Part shown: positions 28,467 to 37,144 of the stretch, piece after piece
Position numbering within the stretch: position 1 is the first letter of the stretch
Layout: each line of letters starts with the position of its first letter
From: Candidatus Auribacter fodinae
GTDB taxonomy: Bacteria > Auribacterota > Auribacteria > Auribacterales > Auribacteraceae
Direction of reading: 5' to 3'
NCBI GenBank assembly: GCA_003599815.1
Contig: QZJZ01000087.1
Span: forward strand, 1 to 42,727
Length of the DNA stretch: 42,727 bases
Position numbers and translations under genes: made by a program
Notes under the pieces: generated by a model
What the model was told of the DNA's origin: nothing
Seen by the model: only the letters and a program-made list of their open reading frames with translations
The model's database searches: none

Positions 28467-29402
28467 TTATTTTTTTATCGTCTTGCGAAAATACTCTATC
28501 GTATACTGGAGGCCTTCTTCAAGAGATATTACCGGTTTCCAGCCCAGTTTCTCTTTTGCGAGTGAAATGTCAGGCTGGCGCTGGGTCGGATCGTCTTTCG
28601 GTAAGGGTTTGAAAATGATTTTTGAACTTGAACCGGTCAGTTTCAATACTTTTTCGGCAAGTTCAAGGATGGTGAATTCCCCGGGGTTTCCAAGATTGAC
28701 CGGGCCGTGAAAATCGCCGCTGTTCATCATTTTTATCAGGGCGTCAAGCAGGTCTGTAATGAAACAGAATGAACGGGTCTGCGACCCTTGACCGTACACA
28801 GTGATATTTTCGTTCCGCAGTGCCTGAACAATGAAGTTGCTGACTACCCGCCCGTCATTTTCCAGCATCCGTGGCCCGTAGGTGTTGAATATGCGTACAA
28901 TTTTGATATCAACTTTGTTTTGCTGGTGATAATTGTAAAACAGTGTCTCGGCGACTCGTTTGCCTTCATCGTAGCAACTGCGCGGGCCAAGGCAGTTCAC
29001 ATTTCCCCAATATGATTCTGTCTGGGGATGGACAAGCGGGTCTCCGTAAATTTCCGATGTGGACGCCTGCAGAATAGGTACTCTGATACGTTTTGCCAGT
29101 CCCAGCATGTTGATTGCGCCCATGACGCTTGTCTTGACGGTTTTTACCGGATTGTACTGGTAATGAATGGGTGACGCAGGGCACGCGAGGTTATATATCT
29201 GGTCGACTTCAAGAAAAATCGGTTCGGTTATGTCATGACGTATGAATTCAAATTCCGGGTTGGAGAGCAGGTGGCGAATGTTGGCTTTCCGTCCGGTAAA
29301 AAAGTTATCCAGACAGATCACTTCATTCCCTTGTTCCAGCAGCTTTTCACTTAAATGCGAACCGATGAATCCGGCGCCGCCGGTAATAAGAATTCGTTTC
29401 AT
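28467..29402 (-). CDS. UDP-glucuronate decarboxylase (UDP-xylose synthase)
   Basis: This enzyme converts UDP-glucuronate to UDP-xylose with NAD+, supplying xylose for surface polysaccharide. It has 311 residues, the normal length for the soluble bacterial form, and belongs to the extended short-chain dehydrogenase family. Seen: the NAD-binding GGAGFIG (8-14), the acid-rich second strand end CLDNFFTG, the UXS landmark [19 protein letters not shown], the catalytic STSE (114-117) and Tyr144/Lys148 in SCYDEGKR, and [10 protein letters not shown]. These are typical of UXS rather than of GalE. It is followed by a lipoprotein gene in the same transcript. This points to exopolysaccharide synthesis, in line with PEP-CTERM sorting elsewhere in the window. 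Confidence 0.93.
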   Translation of the reverse strand: MKRILITGGAGFIGSHLSEKLLEQGNEVICLDNFFTGRKANIRHLLSNPEFEFIRHDITEPIFLEVDQIYNLACPASPIHYQYNPVKTVKTSVMGAINMLGLAKRIRVPILQASTSEIYGDPLVHPQTESYWGNVNCLGPRSCYDEGKRVAETLFYNYHQQNKVDIKIVRIFNTYGPRMLENDGRVVSNFIVQALRNENITVYGQGSQTRSFCFITDLLDALIKMMNSGDFHGPVNLGNPGEFTILELAEKVLKLTGSSSKIIFKPLPKDDPTQRQPDISLAKEKLGWKPVISLEEGLQYTIEYFRKTIKK

Positions 29403-29595
29403 ATGCTCTCCTCATCGCTAAATGTTTATCACAGGCGATATAATGGCAAAAAGCAGGCGCAGAGTCAAGGCTTATGAGAAATTAAGATATACCTGTGAAT
29501 ATTTTTAGGGTAGTATTTATCTAATTGTTTACAGTCCTCGAATATCCGACGCTGAAAAAACAGAGTTGGTACCATAATTGCTCTACGTGGAGACT

Positions 29596-30186
29596 ATGAA
29601 ATCAATCAAACGGTGGTTTATAGTAGTTATTTTGCTGGTGAACGTCACAGTTCTTTCCGGATGCCAGATATTCATGCTTCCTGTCTATATTGTAGGCGGT
29701 ACAGTGGTTATACTGGGGAAATTACTGCCCATCGCGGTCAGGCTGATGCCGCTGGCGTTACTGCTTGTTCAGGTAGAAGACGAAAACAGTTCCGGCACCA
29801 TGGTCGTAAAGGCTGATATTCCCGGTATGGTCGAATCCTCACAGGCTGTTTGTGCCGATGGAGTGAACGCATATCAGGACGGGTTTATGGTGATAGAGTC
29901 TGTCATGAGAAAATCCGACGGCGGAACTCGTAAAAAACTGCTGATTTTCGCGTACGATACTTTTCTTCCTGCCGATGTTGTTGCACAGGAAATACAGAAC
30001 CGTCTTCCCGCGGGGCGGGTAGTGAAAATAGACAGCCATGTGGTGGATGGCGCGTCGTTCTGGAACCAGAAATACCGCTTTTTTTCCTTGCTGGATACCT
30101 TAAAAGAGCAGGGCATATCGTTTCATGCTGTGGGTATGCTTCAGCCGAGCACAGAGCTCATCAATAACGATCAGGGCCGTTCCTGA
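29596..30186 (+). CDS. Predicted lipoprotein, unknown function
   Basis: This is a lipoprotein of 196 residues with signal KSIKRWFIVVILLVNVTVLSGC (lipobox VLSGC). A second hydrophobic stretch follows (LPVYIVGGTVVILGKLLPIAV), so part of it may sit in the membrane. The C-terminal half is alpha/beta with no known motif (KKLLIFAYDTFLPADVVAQEI). The ATG at 29596 has GTGGAG close upstream; a more distant in-frame TTG at 29578 lacks an RBS. It is a single gene, divergent from the UDP-xylose synthase gene, with a foldback repeat beyond its end. Confidence 0.7.
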   Translation: MKSIKRWFIVVILLVNVTVLSGCQIFMLPVYIVGGTVVILGKLLPIAVRLMPLALLLVQVEDENSSGTMVVKADIPGMVESSQAVCADGVNAYQDGFMVIESVMRKSDGGTRKKLLIFAYDTFLPADVVAQEIQNRLPAGRVVKIDSHVVDGASFWNQKYRFFSLLDTLKEQGISFHAVGMLQPSTELINNDQGRS

Positions 30187-30258
30187 TACCCTTATTTCCC
30201 TGAAATGAAAATTTTTATGTAATATTGGCGTCTAAAAGGTGATTATATCTTGGTAGGC

Positions 30259-30395
30259 CGAAAAAGTCGCCAAAGAATGTCATTGCTAAGCCTCGTAGAG
30301 ACTGTGGACATCTACTCTTTTCCATCAATGAGATAACCACGTTGATATTGCTCCTCATGATGACATCGTAAAAGAGAAACTTAGAGACTTTTTCG
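30259..30395. repeat. Foldback repeat, copy A (MITE-like)
   Basis: This element of about 137 bases begins CGAAAAAGTC and ends GACTTTTTCG, a perfect 10-base terminal inverted repeat. It contains GAATGTCATTGC near the left and CATGATGACATCG near the right. It matches copy B closely over the whole length (35611-35745). It lies between two plus-strand envelope genes and carries no gene. Confidence 0.82.
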
Positions 30396-30440
30396 CAATC
30401 CAATGATGCAGGGGGATGGCTTTTTTCAGGAGATGACAGC

Positions 30441-31184
30441 ATGAGACAACAGATTATTTCGTGCCTGATATCTGTGATTCTCTTATCGGCAACATGTTAC
30501 GCTGATATAATCGTTTTGCAGAACGGCAACACCATTGAGGGATTGATCGTCGGGCAGACAGAAACCTCCATTACCATAGAAGTGCCTACCGGAAGCCTCA
30601 CGCTGGATAAGGCGGATATCCGCGAGGCGATCCGTTCTTCAGATTCCGAACGCCTTGCGATTGAGGAAAATCATGACCGAATCATGATAGAGGCGCAGAA
30701 AGAAGCGCTTGAACAAAGCCGCAAAGAGGCGTTACGCCAGCAGGAACCTGTGCCTGAACTTCCAGCCGATAATGATGCCGCTCTATCTGGCCAGCAGGAA
30801 CCGCCTGCCCCGGACGCGGAATATGAGATAGTATCGTTTTCCATACGTGAGGTTAATCGCAAAAAGTACTGGCACCGTTTGTACTGGGAATTGAAAATGC
30901 GCAATTATACCGGCAGGCCTCAGATTATATCAGCCCGCATACAGTTTTTCGATTCACGCAGGGTACTTGTTGACGAAGTGGTATTGGATGGTATTTTATT
31001 GCAGGATGAACCTGAACGCACCAGTTATACGGATTATGACCGTGCCGCGGGTATAAACCATTTTTCCGGGTACCTGTATCTGGACGCGTATATAGCACGG
31101 TATGTCAGCGCCGCTCTAATTAGCGTAGATACCGATGATGAAGGGTTCAGCGCTCAGTATCCGGGTGAAGGTGAACCTTATTGA
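30441..31184 (+). CDS. Secreted protein with SH3-like and beta-sandwich domains
   Basis: This is a secreted protein of 247 residues. A signal peptide (RQQIISCLISVILLSATCYA) is followed by a small beta domain (DIIVLQNGNTIEGLIVGQTE, then ITIEVPTGSLTLDKADIREA), which is common near the start of secreted proteins in PVC-type genomes. Then come a charged linker with E/K/Q repeats, and a C-terminal domain (EIVSFSIREVNRKKYWHRLYWELKM; ARIQFFDSRRVLVDEVVLDG) that resembles the FxLyD-type beta sandwich. AGGAG sits 8 bases before the ATG. No catalytic residues are seen. It ends 7 bases inside the converging HAMP-protein gene. Confidence 0.75.
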   Translation: MRQQIISCLISVILLSATCYADIIVLQNGNTIEGLIVGQTETSITIEVPTGSLTLDKADIREAIRSSDSERLAIEENHDRIMIEAQKEALEQSRKEALRQQEPVPELPADNDAALSGQQEPPAPDAEYEIVSFSIREVNRKKYWHRLYWELKMRNYTGRPQIISARIQFFDSRRVLVDEVVLDGILLQDEPERTSYTDYDRAAGINHFSGYLYLDAYIARYVSAALISVDTDDEGFSAQYPGEGEPY

Positions 31185-31861
31185 GCGGATACAGTCTGTT
31201 TCTGCTGTTCTTTCAGGTGTTTGTGAACCTTTTTTTCGTGCCAAGGTTCGAGAGGTTCACTATAAATAAACTGTTTGTTTTCTTTCAGGTCAGCGATCGC
31301 CTGCTGGAGCCCAGTCAGTTTGGCGGATAACCCGGCAACCTTGGAATCCGCGGGAGCGCTGAGTATCTGCTGAACCAGAGCTTCCATTTTTTCAATGTAA
31401 AGCATATCGACTTCCTTGCGCACTTCAAGAGACATTGACATTTCGTTAAATGAAACTGCCATGTCATGAAGTTCATCGCCTTTACGGAAACGTATTTCAC
31501 GTGAATACTCGCCGTTACGGACATATCCCATTGCTTTTTTCAGGCGGTACAACGGGCCCGCGACTTTATGGCTGATAAATACGCCTATCAGCCCGAAAAC
31601 GATACTTGAAAGAGCCACGCCGCCGAACAAAAACATCCAGATACCTTTATTTATATCTGATAGCGCGATTTGTTCCGCTTCTGCCGGGCCGACAAAGTAG
31701 GTTATAAGCCCGATATAGTACTGGTTAATATGAATGAGAATAAGGCTCAATGACGCTGTTATTAAGGCAACCTCAATAACCATTGCCAGGGTTATCCGAA
31801 GCTGCAGGGGTTTGTTTACAAGATAATTACGTCTGAATATCGGAGGACGCCCACTGCTCAT
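31178..31861 (-). CDS. HAMP-domain membrane protein without a signalling output domain
   Basis: This is an inner-membrane protein of 227 residues with two helices (about 23-45 and 72-95) flanking a short periplasmic segment (about 25 residues) and a HAMP domain (HKVAGPLYRLKKAMGYVRNGEY). A coiled-coil tail (LYIEKMEALVQQIL ... LTGLQQAIADLKENKQF) follows. There is no methyl-accepting hairpin, kinase or cyclase domain, so it looks like a stripped-down receptor or scaffold. Its promoter is a sigma-28-like site, and this places the start at 31861, with GGAG 9 bases upstream; the earlier in-frame ATG at 31915 lies inside the promoter. Its regulation suggests a role in chemotaxis signalling. Confidence 0.8.
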   Translation of the reverse strand: MSSGRPPIFRRNYLVNKPLQLRITLAMVIEVALITASLSLILIHINQYYIGLITYFVGPAEAEQIALSDINKGIWMFLFGGVALSSIVFGLIGVFISHKVAGPLYRLKKAMGYVRNGEYSREIRFRKGDELHDMAVSFNEMSMSLEVRKEVDMLYIEKMEALVQQILSAPADSKVAGLSAKLTGLQQAIADLKENKQFIYSEPLEPWHEKKVHKHLKEQQKQTVSAQ

Positions 31862-31905
31862 ATGTATCATCTCCATATTGAGGTTTAATTTATCAGTTAT
31901 ATGTT

Positions 31906-31932
31906 TAATCGGCATCCGGTGAAGGAAATTTA
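31906..31932 (-). promoter_or_regulatory. Sigma-28 (FliA)-like promoter
   Basis: Reading the minus strand, TAAATTTC (31932-31925), an 11-base spacer, then GCCGATTA (31913-31906). The FliA consensus is TAAAGTTT-N11-GCCGATAA, so the match is 6/8 and 7/8 with exact spacing. Start of transcription is expected near 31899, upstream of the HAMP-protein gene. Confidence 0.75.
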
Positions 31933-32121
31933 GCGATTAGTGTCTCGAATTGTGATTTTTTTGAACGCAGGCTAAATTTTTTATGAAAAAAGGAATGTAT
32001 CTGAAAAGATGGAGTAATCAGGCTCTGTAGAGTGCTTTAACCATAATACGCAACACGGTAAAACCGCATATGATCTGACATTTGCGCGAGACATCCATCA
32101 TCATTGGCGGTGAAAGGGAAT
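31933..32121. other. Intergenic region, nothing recognised
   Basis: About 190 A+T-rich bases between the sigma-28 promoter and the terminator of the DUF4126 operon. I see no gene or repeat here. Confidence 0.4.
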
Positions 32122-32165
32122 AAAAAAGCGGGAAATGTATCAATGTACGATTCATGTCCCGCTTT
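32122..32165 (-). terminator. Rho-independent terminator of the DUF4126-PLDc_N operon
   Basis: AAAGCGGGA(A/C)ATG pairs with CATGTCCCGCTTT (one mismatch) across a loop. On the minus strand it is followed by a T run. It lies 12 bases after the end of the PLDc_N gene. Confidence 0.82.
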
Positions 32166-32177
32166 GAATGAGACCGA

Positions 32178-32348
32178 TCAGGCTTTTTTCTTGCCGAGCA
32201 GGTAATACAGAATCAGCCCGACAACCGGTAAAATCAGGATCAGAAGTATCCAGAGAACTTTTTTGCCGGTATCCATGCCGCTTTTAATACAATCAATAAT
32301 AGCAAGGATATCAAGGACCAGAACAATTAGCGCTATAATGCCATTCAT
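32178..32348 (-). CDS. PLDc_N-type small membrane protein
   Basis: This is a protein of 56 residues made of two membrane helices (NGIIALIVLVLDILAIIDCI and KKVLWILLILILPVVGLILYYLLG). The layout, with D near the end of helix one and GKK at the end of helix two, fits the PLDc_N (phospholipase D nuclease N-terminal, DUF2897-like) family. An AAGGAG lies 10 bases upstream. It begins 14 bases after the DUF4126 gene ends and shares its terminator, so both are one operon. The function of such stand-alone proteins is unknown. Confidence 0.75.
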   Translation of the reverse strand: MNGIIALIVLVLDILAIIDCIKSGMDTGKKVLWILLILILPVVGLILYYLLGKKKA

Positions 32349-32362
32349 GATAGTGGTGCTCC

Positions 32363-32986
32363 TTATTTTTTTGTTGAGTTTACAGTTTGCATATTCTCTG
32401 ATGGAGTAGGTTTTGAGCGGCTGAATATTTTTTTGACGAGCTGTGACATTTTTATAAGAAACCATATGGAGAATATAACCAGAATAATAGAAACAATCGC
32501 GATAACCACCGGGTGCTTGATTATCAGGTACAAAGCGCCTAAGACGCCGACATCCTCGCTTACGCTGGCTACGGAGTTGGTGACCGGTTCAGGCGATGTG
32601 TTGATCGCGAGCCGGGCGGTTGCTTTTGTGAGGTGCGATTCCAGCGCGATTGCTCCGGTTAATAGTGAAACCGGATATTGCAGAACCGGGCCTGCATCGG
32701 ACAACGCCATATACCCAAGCGCCGCGCCGCCCAGCGGGCGGATCAGGGTGTGAATGGTGTCCCAGCCTGAATCGACGTACGGTATTTTGTCAGCGAAAAA
32801 CTCTACAATATACATTAATACCGCGATACCGATAATAAGCGGGTTGGCAAGGGTTTCCAGTTCTCCGGGAAGCTGAAGCCATTCCAGCCGGTGAGCGATA
32901 CCCAGCCCTGCGGCTGTCAGGTACAGGTTGACTCCGGACGCGTATGATCCGCCAAGCAGTAATGCTGTTGAAGTTGCTGTATCCAT
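32363..32986 (-). CDS. DUF4126 integral membrane protein
   Basis: This is a protein of 207 residues with several membrane helices. The N-terminal signature (ATSTALLLGGSYASGVNLYLTA, then AAGLGIAHRLEWLQLP), the middle EFFADKIPYVDSGWDTIHTLIRP and the LTGAIALESHLTKATARLAINTSPEP stretch are all typical of DUF4126. The C-terminal helix (VVIAIVSIILVIFSIWFLIK) is followed by a polar tail. Its role is unknown. A promoter (TTTACA-18-TATACT) lies upstream. Confidence 0.88.
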   Translation of the reverse strand: MDTATSTALLLGGSYASGVNLYLTAAGLGIAHRLEWLQLPGELETLANPLIIGIAVLMYIVEFFADKIPYVDSGWDTIHTLIRPLGGAALGYMALSDAGPVLQYPVSLLTGAIALESHLTKATARLAINTSPEPVTNSVASVSEDVGVLGALYLIIKHPVVIAIVSIILVIFSIWFLIKMSQLVKKIFSRSKPTPSENMQTVNSTKK

Positions 32987-33028
32987 TATAGCGGCCTTTA
33001 CATTAGGGGTGAAACAACTGTCTTTAAT

Positions 33029-33058
33029 AGTATAATTAGTTTGATTGTATTATGTAAA
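33029..33058 (-). promoter_or_regulatory. Sigma-70 promoter for DUF4126
   Basis: On the minus strand TTTACA (33058-33053), 18 bases, TATACT (33034-33029). Each hexamer matches 5/6. Transcription would begin near 33022, a 35-base leader. Confidence 0.55.
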
Positions 33059-33151
33059 TTGTATAATTGATGTCTGAAGAAAAATTTTTACCGATTGATA
33101 TGATACATATGACTTGTTTAGTGATGAATATTCGAATTGAACGGCAAAAAT

Positions 33152-33185
33152 AAAAAACGGCCTGCTGTCGGGCAACAGGCCGTTT
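33152..33185 (-). terminator. Rho-independent terminator after the Cache-domain chemoreceptor
   Basis: AAACGGCCTG (33155-33164) pairs with CAGGCCGTTT (33176-33185) around an 11-base loop. The minus strand then continues as a T run. It lies 33 bases after the chemoreceptor stop. Confidence 0.9.
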
Positions 33186-33217
33186 GAGATATTCTATATA
33201 GGAAGATACTATATATA

Positions 33218-35026
33218 TTATACGCTCTTGAAATTACAGATGATGTCCTGAACGTCAGACGCCTGTTTCGAGAGGCTGGTGACAGCCGCGTTCGTTTCCG
33301 ATGCTTCGGTCGCTATATCAATAGCCGCCTGATTAACCAGTTCGATAGTGTTGTTGATTTCTTTTGAAGTGACGGACTGTTCTTCCGCCGACGTGGCTAT
33401 GCTCGCTATCTGATCCGTGACTTTCTGTGTGAATGCGACTATTTCCTGAATCATGACGCCTGATTTATTCGCGAGTTCCGTGGATTGGTACATCGCTTTG
33501 ACCGCTTCTTCGACTTCTTCGGTATTGGTTTGAGCAAGTTCCTGAATGGCGGATATATTGCTTGCCACTTCAGTTGTTGCGGACATGGAGTTTTCCGCGA
33601 GTTTGCGCACTTCATCAGCCACAACCGCGAACCCCCGTCCTGCTTCTCCGGCACGTGCGGCTTCGATGGCGGCGTTGAGAGCCAGCAGGTTGGTTTGCGC
33701 GGAAATATCGGTGATAATGGTGTTGATTTCCCCGATTTTTGTTGCTTGTTGATTCAGTTTGTTCATATTGTTTTTCAGCGTTTCCGCCAAACTGAGCATT
33801 TTCTGGATGGATTCTACCGAAGAGCGTACACCTTTTTCCCCTTCGTGTGCTTTGCCCAGCGACTGGTTTGCGATTTCAGCCGCTTCCGAAGCGTTTTTCG
33901 CTATTTCCAGAATGGTTGCGGTCATTTCATCCATAGCGGAGGCTGTTTCCGTAATCTTTGTTTTTTGGTGTTCGGAATTCTGAGCGATGGTATCTGCCTT
34001 GTGTAACAGGTCGCTGGATGTTTGTGATAAGCTGTCAACGACTTCTTCCAGTTTGTCCGCGGCGAGAAGCATTCCTTCCCTGCGGGCGTTTTCCGCTTCC
34101 AGTTTAGCCTGATGTGCTTCTTCCGCCATTTCCTGAGCATGGTGCGCCTGTTCTTCCGCTTCACGGGTTTTCTGCTCTACACGGAATAAGTTTTCTTTCA
34201 GGTTCTCAACCATGGTTTTAATGGCGTTTTGGAGTGATGAGACCTCATCGCGCCCCTCAACATTCATCTCAACGGAAAGGTTTCCGGCCGCTATTTCATT
34301 TGCGGCAACCTGCGTGGATCGAAGCGGCGACACAATACTTTTTATAATGAAGAATGTGCTTGGCAGAATAACGGTGAGAAACAGTAATCCGAATACCAGC
34401 ATCATAATGTGAAGCGCTTTGCTGACTCTGGTATTGATGGTTTCCTTGAGGGCGGCTTTCGCGTCTTCGATATTGTCAATATACTGACCGGTTCCGACCC
34501 AGAAATTGGTTCCGGGAATCATTTCGACATAACTCATTTTCGGCTGTATGCCCTTATCCGGTTTTTTAAACAGGTATATCAATGTTCCTCCTCCGTTATG
34601 CGCGAGTTTGTTCAGTTCTTTCACGAAATAGACGCCGTTAGCGTCTTTGATATCGGCGAGGTCTTTGTTCTCGGATTCCTTTTTGATCGGGAGTACAACG
34701 CAATAGGTGCCTTCGTACACAAAATAGTAGCCGGACTTATCATCCTCAAACCTGATATTATCGAGCAGTTCATGCAGTTTTGCTATCTGCGCTTCTCTGC
34801 CGGTTATACCGGCCAGCGCATTACCCGATTCGACGGCGACAGTATGCACTGCGGTTTTGAGCTTGTCTCCGATCATTTTTTCCATAACCTGTTCTGTTTG
34901 TGACAAAGATATTTCCTTTACAGTGCCGATTTTCTGGAAACTGGCAACGGCATACAAAACGGAAAAAATAATCAGAACCGATACAATGAGCACAATACGG
35001 GTTTTAATCGTTAAATTTCTTAACAT
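33218..35026 (-). CDS. Methyl-accepting chemotaxis protein with single Cache sensor
   Basis: This is a chemoreceptor of 602 residues that senses a periplasmic ligand and steers the CheA kinase. In order: membrane helix 1 (residues 10-30); a periplasmic sCache_2-type sensor (about 35-195, with [20 protein letters not shown] and [16 protein letters not shown]); membrane helix 2 (about 203-225); HAMP (about 225-280, [22 protein letters not shown]); and the coiled-coil signalling domain whose hairpin tip [20 protein letters not shown] lies near residues 445-475. AAGGAG lies 7 bases before the ATG. Its promoter is sigma-28-like. No C-terminal CheR-binding pentapeptide (NWETF type) is seen. Confidence 0.95.
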   Translation of the reverse strand: MLRNLTIKTRIVLIVSVLIIFSVLYAVASFQKIGTVKEISLSQTEQVMEKMIGDKLKTAVHTVAVESGNALAGITGREAQIAKLHELLDNIRFEDDKSGYYFVYEGTYCVVLPIKKESENKDLADIKDANGVYFVKELNKLAHNGGGTLIYLFKKPDKGIQPKMSYVEMIPGTNFWVGTGQYIDNIEDAKAALKETINTRVSKALHIMMLVFGLLFLTVILPSTFFIIKSIVSPLRSTQVAANEIAAGNLSVEMNVEGRDEVSSLQNAIKTMVENLKENLFRVEQKTREAEEQAHHAQEMAEEAHQAKLEAENARREGMLLAADKLEEVVDSLSQTSSDLLHKADTIAQNSEHQKTKITETASAMDEMTATILEIAKNASEAAEIANQSLGKAHEGEKGVRSSVESIQKMLSLAETLKNNMNKLNQQATKIGEINTIITDISAQTNLLALNAAIEAARAGEAGRGFAVVADEVRKLAENSMSATTEVASNISAIQELAQTNTEEVEEAVKAMYQSTELANKSGVMIQEIVAFTQKVTDQIASIATSAEEQSVTSKEINNTIELVNQAAIDIATEASETNAAVTSLSKQASDVQDIICNFKSV

Positions 35027-35077
35027 CAGATTTCTCCTTGAGGTAGTTAAGATTAAAATTAGTTGAAGATGCTATTG

Positions 35078-35104
35078 TTATCGGAACAGCGCGCATTATC
35101 TTTA
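35078..35104 (-). promoter_or_regulatory. Sigma-28 (FliA)-like promoter
   Basis: On the minus strand TAAAGATA (35104-35097), an exact 11-base spacer, TCCGATAA (35085-35078). This matches 6/8 and 7/8 of the FliA consensus. The start of transcription would be near 35071, about 45 bases before the chemoreceptor ATG. Confidence 0.8.
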
Positions 35105-35161
35105 GAAAAAGGGAATACATATTTGGCGAGAGGAGATGTGTTTTTGGTACTTAAGGGGTTA

Positions 35162-35198
35162 TAAAAAAAGGCACAGAGTGTAATCACCCTGTGCCTTT
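35162..35198 (-). terminator. Rho-independent terminator of the small lipoprotein gene
   Basis: AAAGGCACAG (35167-35176) pairs with CTGTGCCTTT (35189-35198), followed on the minus strand by a run of T. It lies 21 bases past the lipoprotein stop. Confidence 0.88.
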
Positions 35199-35218
35199 CA
35201 AATGTGCGGCCGTATTGA

Positions 35219-35428
35219 TTAGCGGCTGGAATATGGTTTCAATGACGGCATACGGTTATATGATATTGTTTTGTGCGTTTCAGATGCGTTCATCGAAGCG
35301 GCGCCCGTGGCGGCGTAGGCGGCGCCCTCTGTTGTGTTGGAAGCACAAGATCCTGTTTTGCTTGCGCATCCGCTTAACAGGCTTGCGGCACATATTATGA
35401 CAGAAACAGCAATAACCAGGTTTTTCAT
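35219..35428 (-). CDS. Small lipoprotein, unknown function
   Basis: This lipoprotein has 69 residues with signal KNLVIAVSVIICAASLLSGC (lipobox LLSGC) and a short polar mature part (ASKTGSCASNTTEGAAYAAT). The start is clear: AAGGAGG sits 5 bases upstream of the ATG at 35428. It has its own consensus promoter and terminator, so it is probably strongly expressed. Small Ser/Ala-rich lipoproteins of this type are often abundant envelope proteins; the exact role is unknown. Confidence 0.82.
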   Translation of the reverse strand: MKNLVIAVSVIICAASLLSGCASKTGSCASNTTEGAAYAATGAASMNASETHKTISYNRMPSLKPYSSR

Positions 35429-35506
35429 AAGTCCTCCTTGCTTTAATGCCAAAAGTTTGAATTGTGTAGTTAAGTTATTGTTTTGAAGCAGATTAAACAA
35501 GGCAGA

Positions 35507-35534
35507 ATTATACCAGAAAACATATATGTGTCAA
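35507..35534 (-). promoter_or_regulatory. Consensus sigma-70 promoter with extended -10
   Basis: On the minus strand TTGACA (35534-35529), 16 bases, TATAAT (35512-35507), with TGG just before the -10. Both hexamers are perfect. Transcription would start near 35500, about 70 bases before the small lipoprotein. Confidence 0.85.
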
Positions 35535-35610
35535 GACTAAAGGATGTGCATGCTGAAATCTGCCGCTTTGCATGGCAAAAAAAGGAAATTCTTTATAGAA
35601 TGAGAGCGAT

Positions 35611-35745
35611 GAAAAAGTCACAAGAGAATGTCATTGCGAAGCCCCAAAGGGGCTGTGGCAATCTCCGCTCTATTCATTTTGAGATAACCACGTCGCTAAC
35701 GCTCCTCGTGATGACATATTAAAAGAGGAACTTAGAATCTTTTTC
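35611..35745. repeat. Foldback repeat, copy B (MITE-like)
   Basis: This is a second full copy of the element at 30259, 135 bases long, beginning GAAAAAGTCACAAGAGAATG and ending with the near-inverse TCTTTTTC. Internal inverted pairs are present (GTCATTGCG with CGTGATGAC; AGCCCC with GGGGCT). It lies in the intergenic region between a small lipoprotein and the FKBP gene and carries no gene. Confidence 0.85.
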
Positions 35746-35932
35746 AGCACTCCCATAATATATTGTTTTAATGCGATAATACCAATATTAAAACGATATT
35801 TTAAAAGTGAGCTGTCGTGATGAATTCGTCACGGTAATTTGACAGGCAGTCATATATGTGGTACATATATAAATAGATGGATGAATCAATACATGCTCGC
35901 AAAATAATCTCCGGCAAGAGATCTTATTGCAA

Positions 35933-35972
35933 TAAAAAAAGAGGCGGTTTTGTGTTAAAAGTCCGCCTCTTT
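35933..35972 (-). terminator. Rho-independent terminator after the FKBP gene
   Basis: AAAGAGGCGG (35938-35947) pairs with CCGCCTCTTT (35963-35972). On the minus strand a T run follows. It lies 26 bases after the FKBP stop. Confidence 0.88.
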
Positions 35973-35997
35973 TGTATTGTAATGCCGTAACAAGCGG

Positions 35998-36522
35998 TTA
36001 TTTCTCTATTTCCACAACTTCAATATCAAAATTCAGCGCTTTGCCTGCCAGAGGATGGTTGAAATCGAGGACGATCACATCTTCCTTTATTTCAGATATG
36101 CGTGCCTGCTGACTGCGCCCGTCCGGTGACCCGACAGACAACAGCATGCCGACTTCAGGCGTGATGTGCGGAGGGAGCATATCTTTCGGTACATCGGTAA
36201 ACGCCTGGTCATTGACAGGCCCGTATGCTTCTTCCGGCGCAATCTGAACGGATTTTTTCTCATTGAGTTTCATTCCGATAAGGGCATTGTCAAAGCCGGT
36301 TATAACCTGCCCGCTTCCTACGGTAACTTCAAGAGGGTCATTTCCTTTTGATGAATCAATTACCTCTCCGTCGACGGTGAGAGTATAATCCACTTTAACC
36401 ACATTGCCTTTTTCAATCATCAGTGGTTCTCCTTCGTTGTCGGTTTGCGCCAGAGCGACGTTTCCTTTCCAGTTGATTATCGCGAATAACGTGATAACCA
36501 GTAATATGGCTTTACAACGCAT
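35998..36522 (-). CDS. Secreted FKBP-type prolyl isomerase, SlyD-like
   Basis: This is a peptidyl-prolyl cis-trans isomerase of 174 residues that should help fold proteins in the periplasm. A signal peptide (RCKAILLVITLFAIINWKGN, ending ALA) is followed by the FKBP core with VKVDYTLTVDGEVIDSS, GQVITGFDNALIGMKLNEKKS and PEEAYGP. The inserted flap domain (about 105-150) and the end FNHPLAGKALNFDIEVVEI are the SlyD-type marks. There is no His-rich metal tail. The ATG at 36522 has AAGGAG 8 bases upstream; the GTG at 36528 is too close to it. It is a single gene with its own terminator. Confidence 0.92.
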   Translation of the reverse strand: MRCKAILLVITLFAIINWKGNVALAQTDNEGEPLMIEKGNVVKVDYTLTVDGEVIDSSKGNDPLEVTVGSGQVITGFDNALIGMKLNEKKSVQIAPEEAYGPVNDQAFTDVPKDMLPPHITPEVGMLLSVGSPDGRSQQARISEIKEDVIVLDFNHPLAGKALNFDIEVVEIEK

Positions 36523-37010
36523 ATACACAACTCCTTCTTTTGTACGTACGGTCGTTAGCGGGTGGTTGATGACACGATTATTAAGAAGATAATGGCGAGA
36601 TCAGTTTAATAATGCTCATCATTCATCACAGTAAAATATCCCGCAAATAAAGTAAAGGATAAATTCGCTGAATGTGCCTGCCTGATAGTCTGTAACATTC
36701 TGGCAAGGAACTGCACGGTTGATAAGGTAACGAGCATGTCGACGGCTGGTGCGATATCCAAAATTTTAAAACCCGTTGCATCATCAAGTAACGGCATATC
36801 CAGCTGATAGCACCCTTTAATAATAGGAAATAGCTTTACAAAAATTGATTGTGAACAATGATTTTGATCACAATCATATCTTGTTTATTTTGAAATGTGT
36901 CAGCTTTTATGATGGAATAATTCCGTTTTTAAAAGAGTTTTTAATATCGTTTAAGAAAATGAAATAGATAGAAAAAAAGTATAAAAAACGATTATTTATA
37001 GAAAAAGTAT
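36523..37010. other. Intergenic region with an inverted repeat
   Basis: An open frame of 63 codons on the minus strand (36606-36797) has no ribosome-binding site and no recognisable family; I do not support it as a gene. The rest is very A+T-rich. The inverted repeat at 36847-36875 is listed separately. Confidence 0.4.
36847..36875. promoter_or_regulatory. Inverted repeat, possible operator
   Basis: GATTGTGA (36847-36854) and TCACAATC (36868-36875) form a perfect 8-base inverted repeat with a 13-base spacer. It resembles a spread CRP-type site (TGTGA...TCACA), but CRP sites have a 6-base spacer. It lies about 165 bases upstream of the sigma-28 promoter of the secreted Cache operon. Confidence 0.45.
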
Positions 37011-37037
37011 TAAATTGTGGAAAAAATATACCGATAA
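37011..37037 (+). promoter_or_regulatory. Sigma-28 (FliA)-like promoter
   Basis: TAAATTGT (37011-37018), an exact 11-base spacer, ACCGATAA (37030-37037). It matches 6/8 and 7/8 of the FliA consensus. Transcription would start near 37044, giving a leader of about 100 bases before the secreted Cache gene. Confidence 0.75.
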
Positions 37038-37144
37038 AACATAATGTTGGAATATTAGTAAAGTGAAATATTATTTTGTGCTTTCATAAAAAGCGAGAAC
37101 TATGGGCAAATTACCACTGTCCACAACAAGAGGAGGAAACCAAA

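Noticed and set aside
30259..35745. CRISPR repeats
   Set aside because: The repeated units are 135 bases, far apart and unequal in spacing; they are foldback elements, not a CRISPR array.
36606..36797. Minus-strand frame of 63 codons
   Set aside because: No RBS, no recognised family; an open frame of this size is expected by chance.
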